From Mucilaginibacter pedocola (GTDB lineage Bacteria; Bacteroidota; Bacteroidia; Sphingobacteriales; Sphingobacteriaceae): 64,000 nucleotides of DNA. The stretch is taken from NCBI RefSeq assembly GCF_002013915.1, contig NZ_MBTF01000006.1:1-64000 (forward strand). Reading direction: 5' to 3'. Each line of letters opens with the position of its first letter. The first letter of the stretch is position 1. Of the stretch, positions 53,175 through 61,941 are shown piece after piece. The position numbers were made by a program, and so were the translations under genes. The notes beneath the pieces are model-generated. The model was not told where the DNA came from and searched no databases. It was given only the letters and a program-made list of their open reading frames with translations.

Positions 53175-53349
53175 TGCAATATAAAGATAGCATTCGATAG
53201 AGTAACACAAAGTCAGCAGCAAAGAAATATTCCGAAATTATTTTCACTCAGGGTGTAACCTGATCAAAAAACGTGTGGTCATAGCTTACAAATACACCGT
53301 GGTGGTGGTTTTGAAAACAAAAATTACACACTTATAAATTTAAAATATC

Positions 53350-53724
53350 ATGGAAACCGCAAACTTAGGCATACTGGCAGGCATCATTGCCATTATAAGC
53401 TTCTTCGCTACCATATTTGGTGGCATCTATTTAAGCCGTCGCGAAAAATTAGCGATGATAGAAAGAGGGATGGACCCTCGCAGCTACAAACCGCAACCTG
53501 CTCCTTATCAGAATTTAAAATGGGGTTTACTGCTGGTAGGCGCAGGCCTTGGGTTGTTCCTGGCCTTCTTGCTCGACCGCACCGTATTTGCCGGCGCAAA
53601 CCGTTATGAAGACGGGGAGAATGCGGCCATCTACTTTGCTTTAGTAGCTATCTTCGGTGGCCTGGGCCTGGTTCTTTCTTACCGCATCGAGAAGAAAGAG
53701 CTCTACACTAACGAAAAAGAATAA
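53350..53724 (+). CDS. DUF6249-type small membrane protein
   Basis: A 124-residue protein with three hydrophobic segments (about 7-28, 58-76 and 92-110). The hydrophilic phrase SRREKLAMIERGMDPRSYK after the first helix is the mark of the DUF6249 type common in Bacteroidota, where MIERGMDP is strongly conserved. Function unknown. It ends just before a bidirectional terminator. Confidence 0.82.
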   Translation: METANLGILAGIIAIISFFATIFGGIYLSRREKLAMIERGMDPRSYKPQPAPYQNLKWGLLLVGAGLGLFLAFLLDRTVFAGANRYEDGENAAIYFALVAIFGGLGLVLSYRIEKKELYTNEKE

Positions 53725-53750
53725 GCCCGCGCAAAACCTTTACAAAACAC

Positions 53751-53777
53751 AAATGCCCCGAAATTTTCGGGGCATTT
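53751..53777. terminator. Bidirectional terminator
   Basis: AAATGCCCCGAAA and TTTTCGGGGCATTT form a long near-perfect stem, with T and A tracts at the ends. It lies between the DUF6249 gene and the convergent DinB gene. Confidence 0.85.
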
Positions 53778-53782
53778 GTTGT

Positions 53783-54298
53783 TTATAAATATCTTTCCTT
53801 CAATATCCGCAGGTGGTGCAATTCGTGCCCGGCTGCCATGTAAACCAGTGCGCGGACGGTAATAGGGTTGTCGTTAGATGTACCCCAGTTGTTTATCTGC
53901 GCTTCGGTTAAATTACGGAATACATACAGGTTAGATAAGCGGGTGATCTTAAATTCGTCTGCAAGGTCCTTTAAGCTACGGCTGTTGTAATCGGTGCCGT
54001 TCACGTAGGTATCCTGGTCGAAGCCCGGCAATACGGCAGGCTCGCGCGATATGCAAAAGGCACGGAAGGCAAATACCCTTTCGGTATCTATGATGTGGCC
54101 CAACACTTCTTTAATGGTCCACTTCCCTTCGGCGTAAGCATACAGCGCTTTCTCTTCAGGCAGGTTGGTAAACAACTCGTAGGTGTCAGTAAGCGAATCG
54201 GTTAATAACTGCATTACATCAGCACCATCGGGTACCATGTTTACATACGTACCGGCAAATACCGGGTACTCGTTAGGTTGCGGGCGTGCTATCATCAT
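53783..54298 (-). CDS. DinB-superfamily protein
   Basis: A 171-residue four-helix-bundle protein of the DinB/YfiT-like superfamily. The landmark is WTIKEVLGHIIDTERVFAFRAF, and the histidines of the metal site are at GHIIDTER and near the C-terminus in GHELHHL. Such proteins include thiol-dependent transferases and hydrolases; the actual function is unknown. It begins inside the last 26 bases of the histidine kinase gene, so the two are cotranscribed. Confidence 0.88.
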   Translation of the reverse strand: MMIARPQPNEYPVFAGTYVNMVPDGADVMQLLTDSLTDTYELFTNLPEEKALYAYAEGKWTIKEVLGHIIDTERVFAFRAFCISREPAVLPGFDQDTYVNGTDYNSRSLKDLADEFKITRLSNLYVFRNLTEAQINNWGTSNDNPITVRALVYMAAGHELHHLRILKERYL

Positions 54299-55493
54299 TT
54301 AAACTTTTTAATACTATCCTAAAGGTGGTGCCTTTTCCCACTTCCGAGTCGCGCACAAATATCTGCCCGTTGTGGTAATTATTTATCATACGCTTGGTGA
54401 GCGATAGGCCTAAACCCCAGCCCCTTTTGCGCGTAGTGTACCCCGGCTGAAACACGGTTTCGAACTTAGAACGGGGGATACCTTTGCCCGTATCCGACAC
54501 ATCTATAAAAACCTGTTTTTTGGCGCGGTTGCCGCTAATGTTTACCTTAATGCTCCCCGTGCCGTCAATCGCGTTAACGGCATTCTTTAGCAAATTCTCC
54601 AACACCCAATCAAACAGGGGTACATTCAGCCCGGCGAATAATGCCTGGTTGCCCGTAAGCTCAAAACTGATCTTGTCGCTCACGCGTACTTTAAAGTAGT
54701 CTACAAAATCTTTCACCACATCGTACACAGGCTGGGTTTCCAGTTTGGGTACCGAACCTATCTTGGAGAAACGGTCGGCCACTATCTCCAGCCTTTTTAC
54801 GTCGTTCTCCATCTCCGCCATCAGCGGGTCGTTTTCGGCGTCGAACTTATCTTTTATCAGTTCTATCCAGGCCATCAGCGATGATATAGGTGTACCCAAC
54901 TGGTGTGCGGTTTCTTTAGCAAGCCCCACCCAAACCTGGTTCTGTTCCGATTTGCGCGAGGAGCTGAAGGCCGTATACGCCACCATTAAAAATATAGCGA
55001 TAACGGTAAGCTGTATATACGGGAATATCTTTAACTGCGTAAGCAGGGGCGAGTCTTTATAGTAAACGAACCAAGGTTCCTTCAGTACCGTAAGCTGTAT
55101 AGGTTCGTGCTGGCTTTTCATGTATTCCAGCTCCTGCTTAAAATATTCAGGGTCGTATTTCTGGTGTTTTTCCTTTAGTTCGGCTTCGTCTAATTTAATG
55201 AAGGTTTTAGTGGTATCGAGCCCACGGGTAAGCTGAAACTCGCCTTTAGAATCCACCACCAAAGCCGGCACCACCGAGCTATCGCGAACGGCCAGTACAT
55301 AGTTCAGGAAGTCGTTATCGTCCGACGATAGCATCTGCCGCATACTCATGGCCCATACCTGTGCGCGGGTACGCTCAGATTTGGCAATGTTTTTTACAAG
55401 ATAGCTGGTATATAGCAACGAACCACTGGCAATAACTACCGCAAATGCAAGCAGCGAATATTTCCATCGGCGTTTTTGTTGGTATGGATTCAT
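54273..55493 (-). CDS. Sensor histidine kinase
   Basis: A 406-residue membrane kinase. Transmembrane helices at about 13-33 and 156-175 enclose a periplasmic sensor part of about 120 residues of unknown type. The phosphorylated His is H197 in AKETAHQLGTPISSL; the N box is VLENLLKNAVNAIDG, and the ATP-lid glycines are DTGKGIP and KRGWGLGLSLTKRMI. No response regulator gene is adjacent, so it is an orphan in this window. A word-repeat element lies directly upstream. Confidence 0.93.
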   Translation of the reverse strand: MNPYQQKRRWKYSLLAFAVVIASGSLLYTSYLVKNIAKSERTRAQVWAMSMRQMLSSDDNDFLNYVLAVRDSSVVPALVVDSKGEFQLTRGLDTTKTFIKLDEAELKEKHQKYDPEYFKQELEYMKSQHEPIQLTVLKEPWFVYYKDSPLLTQLKIFPYIQLTVIAIFLMVAYTAFSSSRKSEQNQVWVGLAKETAHQLGTPISSLMAWIELIKDKFDAENDPLMAEMENDVKRLEIVADRFSKIGSVPKLETQPVYDVVKDFVDYFKVRVSDKISFELTGNQALFAGLNVPLFDWVLENLLKNAVNAIDGTGSIKVNISGNRAKKQVFIDVSDTGKGIPRSKFETVFQPGYTTRKRGWGLGLSLTKRMINNYHNGQIFVRDSEVGKGTTFRIVLKSLNDDSTPAT

Positions 55494-55500
55494 TTTTTAA

Positions 55501-55690
55501 AGTCGGAGGTCCGAAGTCGGTAAGTCCGAAGAAGCGGCAAAGTACGTAAAATGTTTTTATTTGAGAGTCCGAAGTCGGTAAGTTGGGAAAGTCCGAAAGA
55601 TGAATAGTGTCGTATTCCTGTCCTTTCTTTGGGCTTTCGGACCGCGGACTTTCCGACTTCTGACTTCCCACTTAAGACTTTCCGACTTAA
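55501..55690. repeat. AAGTCCGAAAGTC word-repeat element (copy 3)
   Basis: About 190 bases with GTCCGAAGTCGGTAAG words on the left and CTTTCGGACC/CGACTTAAGACTTTCC words on the right, the complementary arrangement seen in 21298-21463. It fills the space between the kinase and gltX promoters. Confidence 0.7.
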
Positions 55691-55694
55691 AACT

Positions 55695-55702
55695 TATCTT
55701 TG
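55695..55702 (+). promoter_or_regulatory. -7 box of gltX
   Basis: TATCTTTG fits TAnnTTTG exactly and ends 7 bases before ATG 55710, so the leader would be two or three bases or absent. It supports this start rather than an extended frame through the word repeat. Confidence 0.5.
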
Positions 55703-55709
55703 CCCCACT

Positions 55710-57230
55710 ATGCCTGAAAAGAAAGTAAGAGTCCGTTTTGCGCCGAGCCCTACCGGTGGTTTACACCTGGGTGGTGTGCGTACCGTTTTGTTTAACTACC
55801 TGTTCGCCAAACAGCATGGCGGCGATTTTGTGCTGCGTATTGAAGATACCGACCAAACCCGTTACGTAGAGGGCGCCGAAAAATATATTAACGATTGCCT
55901 TGCCTGGTGCGGGCTGATACCTGATGAAAGCCCGGCAAAAGGTGGCCAGTATGCCCCCTACCGCCAAACCGAACGCAAACCCATATACCGCGAATACGCA
56001 GAGCGCCTGGTAGCCCAGGGTCACGCTTATTATGCTTTTGATACGCCCGAAGAACTGGATGCTAAACGCAAAGAGATACCAAACTTTCAGTACGGGCATG
56101 CGCACCGTAGCACATTGCGTAATTCGCTGAGCCTGCCGTTGAGCGAAGTAGAAACCTTGCTGCATAATGGTACGCCGCACGTTATCCGTATAAAAATGCC
56201 GGAAAACGAAACAGTGAGCTTTACCGATATGATACGCGGGCACGTGAGCTTTGACACCGCGCAGGTTGACGATAAAGTATTACTGAAGGCAGACGGTATG
56301 CCTACCTACCACTTAGCCGTGGTGGTCGACGACTATTTAATGAAAATAACCCACGCTTTCCGCGGCGAAGAATGGCTGCCATCGGCACCGGTACATTTGC
56401 TGCTTTGGGAGTATTTGGGCTGGAAGGCCGATATGCCGCAATGGGCACACTTGCCGCTGATATTAAAACCCGACGGGCACGGCAAGCTAAGCAAGCGCGA
56501 TGGCGCGCGCCTGGGTTTCCCGGTGTTCGCCATGAATTGGTACGATGCCAAAAACGATGAGCTTACCCCGGGTTTCCGCGAGTTGGGCTTCTTGCCCGGC
56601 GCATTTGTAAACCTGCTGGCCATGCTGGGCTGGAACGATGGCACCGACCAGGAAATATTTACGCTGGATGAACTGGTAGAGAAATTCTCGATAGACCGCG
56701 TGAGCAAGGCCGGCGCTAAATTCGATTTCGAAAAAGCCAAATGGTACAATGCCGAGTGGATAAAACGCTCACCGGCCGAAAGCCTGAAAGTAAAAGTAGC
56801 CGAGGTATTAACCGCCAACGGCATCACTATAAATAAAGAAGCATACCTGCTGAAGATAATTGATATGGTGAAAGACCGCTGCATAATGGTAGCTGATTTT
56901 TACCAGCAGGCCGGTTACTTCTTCCGCGCACCGTTAGAGTACGATGTAAACTCGGTGAAACCTAAATGGACAGATGTTAAGACGGATTTCTTCATCGAAC
57001 TAAAAGAAGTATTCAGCAACACCGATACTTTTGAACCAGCCGAACTGGAAGCTAAATTCAAAGCCCTTGCCGAAGCAAAAGGATTAAAAATTGGCGATGT
57101 AATGTTGCCTTTCCGTATTATGCTGGTAGGTGGTAAGTTTGGCCCGCATGTGTTTGATATAGCAGCCTTATTAGGCGAGGCAGAGACTTTAAAAAGGATA
57201 GATTTGGCGCTGGCGGTGTTTACCGCTTAA
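55710..57230 (+). CDS. gltX: Glutamyl-tRNA synthetase
   Basis: A 506-residue class I synthetase charging tRNA-Glu. The HIGH-type motif is in FAPSPTGGLHLGGVRT and the KMSKS-type motif in HGKLSKRDGARLGFP. LRIEDTDQTR and the anticodon-binding C-terminal region are normal. The frame is open for 27 codons further upstream, but these are made by the word repeat and do not belong to the protein. It is monocistronic. Confidence 0.97.
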   Translation: MPEKKVRVRFAPSPTGGLHLGGVRTVLFNYLFAKQHGGDFVLRIEDTDQTRYVEGAEKYINDCLAWCGLIPDESPAKGGQYAPYRQTERKPIYREYAERLVAQGHAYYAFDTPEELDAKRKEIPNFQYGHAHRSTLRNSLSLPLSEVETLLHNGTPHVIRIKMPENETVSFTDMIRGHVSFDTAQVDDKVLLKADGMPTYHLAVVVDDYLMKITHAFRGEEWLPSAPVHLLLWEYLGWKADMPQWAHLPLILKPDGHGKLSKRDGARLGFPVFAMNWYDAKNDELTPGFRELGFLPGAFVNLLAMLGWNDGTDQEIFTLDELVEKFSIDRVSKAGAKFDFEKAKWYNAEWIKRSPAESLKVKVAEVLTANGITINKEAYLLKIIDMVKDRCIMVADFYQQAGYFFRAPLEYDVNSVKPKWTDVKTDFFIELKEVFSNTDTFEPAELEAKFKALAEAKGLKIGDVMLPFRIMLVGGKFGPHVFDIAALLGEAETLKRIDLALAVFTA

Positions 57231-57239
57231 GGTGGCTAA

Positions 57240-57403
57240 TTAACCGCAAAGGCCGCAGAGAAAAAATGCAAAGAAGCGCAAAGCTTTGCAAACTTATTAT
57301 AAGGCAAAACTTTTCTTCTTTGCGTCTTAAGGTGGTGAGTGTTAAAAACTTTGCGCTTCTTTGCGCTAACCGACATGCAAATCCTCTGCGTACTTTGCGG
57401 TAA
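57240..57403. repeat. Hairpin repeat, CGCAAAGG type
   Basis: Opens TTAACCGCAAAGGCCGCAGAG and closes with CTCTGCGTACTTTGCGGTAA, inverted ends. Inside are AAGAAGCGCAAAGCTTTGC and its complement CTTTGCGCTTCTTTGCGC. Same family as 35074-35453 and 41488-41590. It fills the gap between gltX and the convergent GNAT gene. Confidence 0.75.
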
Positions 57404-57427
57404 ACAACGAATTATAAAGGCGGAAAT

Positions 57428-57922
57428 TTAAAGGCTCTTCCGCATCACATAATCGTTCATCCAATAATCCCCTATCGGGATATCCTCCTCATAAACCACC
57501 TCGAAGCCCATTTTTTCGTAGAAAGTTTTGGCCTTGTTGTAGCGGTTCACGTTAAGGTCTAAAGTATGTTTGCCGGCCTCGCGGGTTTTATCGGCAACGG
57601 CGTTTATTAGTATTTTGCCATAGCCTTTGCCCTGGGTTACGGGCAGGCAATATAATTTGTGTAGTTTGTATATCTCAGCGTCTTCTTCGCGTGGCGAGTA
57701 GGCTGCAAAGGCAACCGGTTTGCCCCCTTCCTCCAGCAATAAAAAGGTTTGCTCGTTATTCACGATCTGACCGGTAATTTTATCGCGCGAGTAAATGGTG
57801 CTCAGCATATATTCTACCTGCTCTTTACCCACTAAATGCTCGTAGGTTGGCCACCAGGTAGCTTCGGCTATCTGCAAAATGGTATCAACATCGGCTATGG
57901 TTGCCTCTCTTATGGTATACAT
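57428..57922 (-). CDS. GNAT-family N-acetyltransferase
   Basis: A 164-residue acetyltransferase. It starts YTIREATIADVDTILQIAEATWW, has the acetyl-CoA loop PVTQGKGYGKILINAVADK and ends NRYNKAKTFYEKMGFEVVYEED. This resembles spermidine/spermine-type or ribosomal-alanine-type acetyltransferases; the acceptor is unknown. It is the third gene of an operon behind an ABC exporter and probably expressed with it. Confidence 0.92.
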   Translation of the reverse strand: MYTIREATIADVDTILQIAEATWWPTYEHLVGKEQVEYMLSTIYSRDKITGQIVNNEQTFLLLEEGGKPVAFAAYSPREEDAEIYKLHKLYCLPVTQGKGYGKILINAVADKTREAGKHTLDLNVNRYNKAKTFYEKMGFEVVYEEDIPIGDYWMNDYVMRKSL

Positions 57923-57931
57923 GCAGCAATA

Positions 57932-58675
57932 TTAATGATTTTCTTCCGGGTCGATAACCGGTGCCGAAGAAACGGTTTGCCCCACACCGAAGTACTCTTC
58001 CAGTTCGCTTAGGGTTGATGAGTTGGTAGCTATATCTTTAATAATAACGCCTTTCTCCATCAGCAAAATGCGGTCGCACACATCGGTAACGTGGTTAAGG
58101 TCGTGGCTTGATACTATGGTTGCTACACCGTGATTTTTGTTCTCTGCCTTCAGGATATTCTTCAGGCGGAACTGTGTGCTTGGGTCTATGTTAGCGAAGG
58201 GTTCATCCAGCATCAGCAATGTTGGCTTTTGCAGCAGGCAAGCGGCAACACCTACTTTACATTGGTTACCCTTGCTCAGGTCGCGGATGTATTTGCCTTT
58301 TTTGAGTATTTCGCCATTGAAAAAATCGTTCAACCCCAATAAGGTTTCGTCCACCTGCGCCTTATTCTTTCCATGCAAACCGCCGATAAAATAAAAGTAT
58401 TCTTCGGGGGTGAGGTAATCTATCAAAAAGCCTTCATCAAGGTAGGCCGCGGTGTAGTCTTTCCAGGCTTCGGCACCGGCTACGTTAGCGCCGTTTGATA
58501 ATACTTCGCCGCTTTCGGGGCGTATCAGGTCCAATATCATCCTGAACAGCGTGGTTTTACCTGCGCCGTTGTTGCCTACCAGGCCAATGCTTTCGCCTTT
58601 TTTTATCTCCAGTTGCGGCACGTTTACTACGGTAACGCCGGCATAAACTTTCTTGAGGTTTTTTATCTCTATCAT
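57932..58675 (-). CDS. ABC transporter ATP-binding protein
   Basis: A 247-residue ATPase subunit. Walker A is GLVGNNGAGKTTLF (about residues 34-43), the signature is LSKGNQCKVGVA (a variant of LSGGQ), Walker B LLMLDEPFANID and the switch His is in VSSHDLNHV. It overlaps nearly the DUF5687 gene (1 base gap), which supplies the membrane part. The variant signature is found in the DUF5687-linked group. Confidence 0.95.
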   Translation of the reverse strand: MIEIKNLKKVYAGVTVVNVPQLEIKKGESIGLVGNNGAGKTTLFRMILDLIRPESGEVLSNGANVAGAEAWKDYTAAYLDEGFLIDYLTPEEYFYFIGGLHGKNKAQVDETLLGLNDFFNGEILKKGKYIRDLSKGNQCKVGVAACLLQKPTLLMLDEPFANIDPSTQFRLKNILKAENKNHGVATIVSSHDLNHVTDVCDRILLMEKGVIIKDIATNSSTLSELEEYFGVGQTVSSAPVIDPEENH

Positions 58676-58676
58676 C

Positions 58677-60152
58677 TTATTTATTTCTGAAGCCCTCGGC
58701 TATTTTAAATCGTTTTGAATTGAAATCGGCTTCCAGTTTGTTTATCCAGAAGTTACGGGTTAGGATAAATATTACCGCCACAACGGCCAGCGCTGCAAAA
58801 CCGGCATCGGCCATGCCGAAGAGTTTAAACGGCCAATAAACCACATAGGGCAAAATCAGCAGCGGGAACGATAGCAGTAATTGCGTAGCGCCCACGCCTT
58901 CCCAATTGAAGGACGCTCCTTTCGATAGGTCGATACGTTTATAATTGCGGTTGGCGAAAAAGAGCACGATGGTTGTATTTACGCCGAGGTTCCAGAGGTA
59001 CATAATAAAATGTATCATCACCACGCGCCAGCCAAAGTATACGTAAGGCGTTGTAAGGATAAAGGCGGCTGTTGATACCAGCGTGAACAGCAGGTATTTG
59101 GCTTTCAAAAAGTCCTTAAAATTTACCTTGCTCACCAGTATACCATCAAAATGCCCGGCCTGCCAGCTGAACATAAACTGCCCGTAGCTGATGATGAAAA
59201 TCCCCGTCATAAACATGCCCACAAACACCTTCATACTTTCGCCGTAAACTTTTTGGGTGTAGAATATCAGCCCGTAGCATAAAAAGAAAAGCCCCATAAT
59301 GAGCGCCGAGCGGGGGCGCTTGTTGCGCAGGATGAGTTTTATTTCGTTAGCTACCAAATCGCCTATGTGGCCAAAGCGGCCAAGCAATGGTATCTCGGTA
59401 CTGCTTTTATATGCCGATGCCTTGCGCGAACCCAATTCTTCGAGGTAGAGGTTGCCTTTTAAATAAACAAAGTTGAGGTAGAACATCGCTCCACCTAAAA
59501 TTATGGGGAGCAACACCAGGTAAGGCTTGGTTAATAGTGCCCCGAAAAAAAGGTACGATAAGTTGCGGATAGAATAAAAATGCCACAGGTAATCGCCGCA
59601 GCAAATAAGGGTTAATATAGCGCCGGCCATCAGGAATATCCACCCGTTAAGGTTGGCTTTGCGCTTGATGTACATAGCCAGGTAGTTGTTAAATACCGAC
59701 AAGGCCAGTATCGCAACAAAAAACGCCAAAGCCGCCACAAAGCCCGATGCTGCTAATATTTTGGTAAAAATAAAGGGCGAGAACAGGATGATGGGCCAAA
59801 GGTTGAAGAAGGAAAGCAAAGCCGTCAGGGCCAAATAGCCTACTACACTATTGCGCTTTACAGGCAAATGCAGGTAAGGCTGCACCTTCAGCGTGGGTAG
59901 TTCCTGCAGTTGCATACGCATGAGCAAGTCGAACAGGAAATAGACGAGGATGATGCCGCAGAATACAACCGTGGTATCTTCATTCGGGGAAACCTTCTCT
60001 AATATCAACCCTAAAAAGATTCCCAGCGCCACCACATACGACAATAAAATGAGGATAAGCACCCCCATTATGGCCTTTACCGCTATGGTTTTGCCGGTGT
60101 TTTTTGAGCGCCAGAATGCTTTGAGCTCATGGCTAAAGAAGGTTGATATCAT
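58677..60152 (-). CDS. DUF5687 membrane protein (ABC exporter permease)
   Basis: A 491-residue integral membrane protein with about 12 hydrophobic segments. The N-terminal FFSHELKAFWRSKNTGK and the RMQLQELPTLKVQPYLHLPVKR stretch are marks of the DUF5687 family, whose members pair with an ATPase gene. It is the first gene of the unit with the ATPase and a GNAT gene. The exported substrate is unknown; it may be a lipid or toxin-like compound as in related ABC-2 exporters. Confidence 0.9.
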   Translation of the reverse strand: MISTFFSHELKAFWRSKNTGKTIAVKAIMGVLILILLSYVVALGIFLGLILEKVSPNEDTTVVFCGIILVYFLFDLLMRMQLQELPTLKVQPYLHLPVKRNSVVGYLALTALLSFFNLWPIILFSPFIFTKILAASGFVAALAFFVAILALSVFNNYLAMYIKRKANLNGWIFLMAGAILTLICCGDYLWHFYSIRNLSYLFFGALLTKPYLVLLPIILGGAMFYLNFVYLKGNLYLEELGSRKASAYKSSTEIPLLGRFGHIGDLVANEIKLILRNKRPRSALIMGLFFLCYGLIFYTQKVYGESMKVFVGMFMTGIFIISYGQFMFSWQAGHFDGILVSKVNFKDFLKAKYLLFTLVSTAAFILTTPYVYFGWRVVMIHFIMYLWNLGVNTTIVLFFANRNYKRIDLSKGASFNWEGVGATQLLLSFPLLILPYVVYWPFKLFGMADAGFAALAVVAVIFILTRNFWINKLEADFNSKRFKIAEGFRNK

Positions 60153-60241
60153 AGCTGAATTATTGTGCGGTTAGTGCGTACAGGCACCCCGATTGCGGGA
60201 ACGGAAAAATAGCCTTTTTAAACTATCGAGACAAGCATTAA

Positions 60242-61522
60242 CTAATAATTATACCGCGTGCCCCAAAGCCGTTTCAGTTTCTCTTTCGACTCGTTTTCTT
60301 TCGGGTTGTTACCGGGTTCGTAAATTTTTGTACCGCGGAGGGCTTCGGGCAGAAAGTCCTGGTCGGTAAAGTTGCCCTCGTAGCTGTGTGCGTACTTATA
60401 ATCTTTACCGTAGCCTATGTTCTTCATCAGCTTGGTGGGGGCGTTGCGCAGGTGCAGCGGTACGGGCAGGTCGCCGGTTTGTTTTACCAAAGCAAGGGCA
60501 GCACCAATGGCCGTAGTTGCCGAATTACTTTTTGCCGAGGTAGCCAAATAAATTACCGTTTGCGAGAGGATCAATTGGGACTCGGGCATACCGATCACTT
60601 GTATGGCGTTAAAGCAGCTTTGCGCCAGCAGCAGTGCATTGGGGTTTGCATTACCAATATCTTCTGATGCCAGGATGAGCATGCGGCGGGCAATAAACAA
60701 AGGGTCTTCTCCACCGGCTATCATGCGGGCAAGCCAGTAAACGGCGCCATTAGGGTCGCTGCCGCGCATGGATTTGATAAAGGCCGAAATGATATCGTAA
60801 TGCTGTTCGCCGGTTTTATCGTACAGCGCCATATTTTGCTGCACATGCTGCAGCACCACCTCATTCGTCAATTCGATATCTTTCGTGTCGAAAGCGTTTA
60901 TCAGCAGTTCGAATATATTCAGCAGTTTACGCGCATCGCCACCACTTAGGCGCAGCAAAGCTTCATGTTCTTTTATGCTGATGTTCTTTTCTTTCAGCAC
61001 CACATCTTCCTTTTGGGCTTTTTCGAGCAGGCCCAACAAGTCATCTTCCGATAGATGCTGCAAAATATACACCTGGCAGCGTGAAAGTAACGCGGAGATG
61101 ACCTCGAAGGACGGGTTTTCGGTAGTAGCGCCTATTAGTGTAACAATACCGCGTTCTACTGCCCCCAGTAATGAATCCTGCTGCGATTTGGAAAAGCGGT
61201 GTATCTCGTCGATAAACAGAATGGGTAATACATCGCCCTGCCTTTTCATGATAGAGGCTTTCTCTATTACCTCGCGCACATCCTTCACGCCCGAATTAAT
61301 GGCACTTAACGAAAAGAAAGGCCGAGAAAGCGACTGCGAAATAATATAGGCCAGTGTGGTTTTACCAACACCCGGCGGCCCCCAAAACAACATAGATGGG
61401 AGCGTGCCGCCCTCAATAGCCTTGCGCAATACCGCGCCGGGCCCAACCAAATGTTTTTGCCCAACATAATCGTCCAACGATTTAGGGCGCATGCGTTCGG
61501 CTAATGGCGGGAGGTTGTTCAT
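60242..61522 (-). CDS. rarA: Replication-associated recombination protein A (RarA/MgsA)
   Basis: A 426-residue AAA+ ATPase that acts at stalled replication forks with clamp loader-like activity. It begins MRPKSLDDYVGQKHLVG, with Walker A LFWGPPGVGKTTLA (about residues 44-56), Walker B ILFIDEIHRFSKSQQDSLL and the sensor TTENPSFEVISALLSR. The C-terminal part has the RarA tetramerisation region (ALRGTKIYEPGNNPKENESK). It is a single gene next to a toxin-antitoxin pair. Confidence 0.96.
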   Translation of the reverse strand: MNNLPPLAERMRPKSLDDYVGQKHLVGPGAVLRKAIEGGTLPSMLFWGPPGVGKTTLAYIISQSLSRPFFSLSAINSGVKDVREVIEKASIMKRQGDVLPILFIDEIHRFSKSQQDSLLGAVERGIVTLIGATTENPSFEVISALLSRCQVYILQHLSEDDLLGLLEKAQKEDVVLKEKNISIKEHEALLRLSGGDARKLLNIFELLINAFDTKDIELTNEVVLQHVQQNMALYDKTGEQHYDIISAFIKSMRGSDPNGAVYWLARMIAGGEDPLFIARRMLILASEDIGNANPNALLLAQSCFNAIQVIGMPESQLILSQTVIYLATSAKSNSATTAIGAALALVKQTGDLPVPLHLRNAPTKLMKNIGYGKDYKYAHSYEGNFTDQDFLPEALRGTKIYEPGNNPKENESKEKLKRLWGTRYNY

Positions 61523-61608
61523 AAATGTAAATTTCGGGAATTTAGAAATAAAATCCTAAATTTATTAGCAAACGGGGCGGCTCGCTTCAAATAATACAAT
61601 AGAAGCGT

Positions 61609-61941
61609 TTACAAAAGCCCGGCGTCTTTGAGTAGTTGTTGCAAAAGCTTATCCGCTATGTCTGCCTGTTCGGATTTATCGTAAATTGAGATGAGGGTGA
61701 TCTGCTCATTTATAACTTTAACGCAAGTGATGACTCTTGAGCCACCGGATTTGCCTTTACCCTTTGAGCTAATCTTCATCCTTACCTTATAACAATCCTT
61801 ACCTAACCCGTCTCCCTGAAAAGGGTCATCAGATAAACTATTGATCAGCTGTAAAAGGTCTAATTTAATAGAGGGGTATTTTTTTGCGAGCGCCTTCAAC
61901 TCCCTGTCGAAGTTTGGAAGGGTAGTAATTTTAAAGCTCAT
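61609..61941 (-). CDS. RelE/ParE-superfamily toxin
   Basis: A 110-residue basic protein with the RelE-type fold: MSFKITTLPNFDRELKALAK at the start, a middle DDPFQGDGLGKDCYKVRMKIS strand pair, GGSRVITCVKVINEQITLISIYDK, and a helical end. RelE toxins cleave mRNA on the ribosome; ParE members inhibit gyrase. Active-site residues cannot be assigned. ATG 61941 is chosen because it overlaps the antitoxin stop by 11 bases, as typical for such pairs. It is expressed second, after the antitoxin. Confidence 0.85.
   Translation of the reverse strand: MSFKITTLPNFDRELKALAKKYPSIKLDLLQLINSLSDDPFQGDGLGKDCYKVRMKISSKGKGKSGGSRVITCVKVINEQITLISIYDKSEQADIADKLLQQLLKDAGLL

Noticed and set aside
52991-53179. Alternative frame overlapping the small protein gene at 53040-53174
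   Set aside because: It is basic and Cys-rich without any recognisable pattern, whereas the other frame has helical, protein-like composition.
55629-55709. Longer gltX start with 27 extra codons
   Set aside because: The extra codons are made by the intergenic word repeat, and the gltX promoter box lies inside them.
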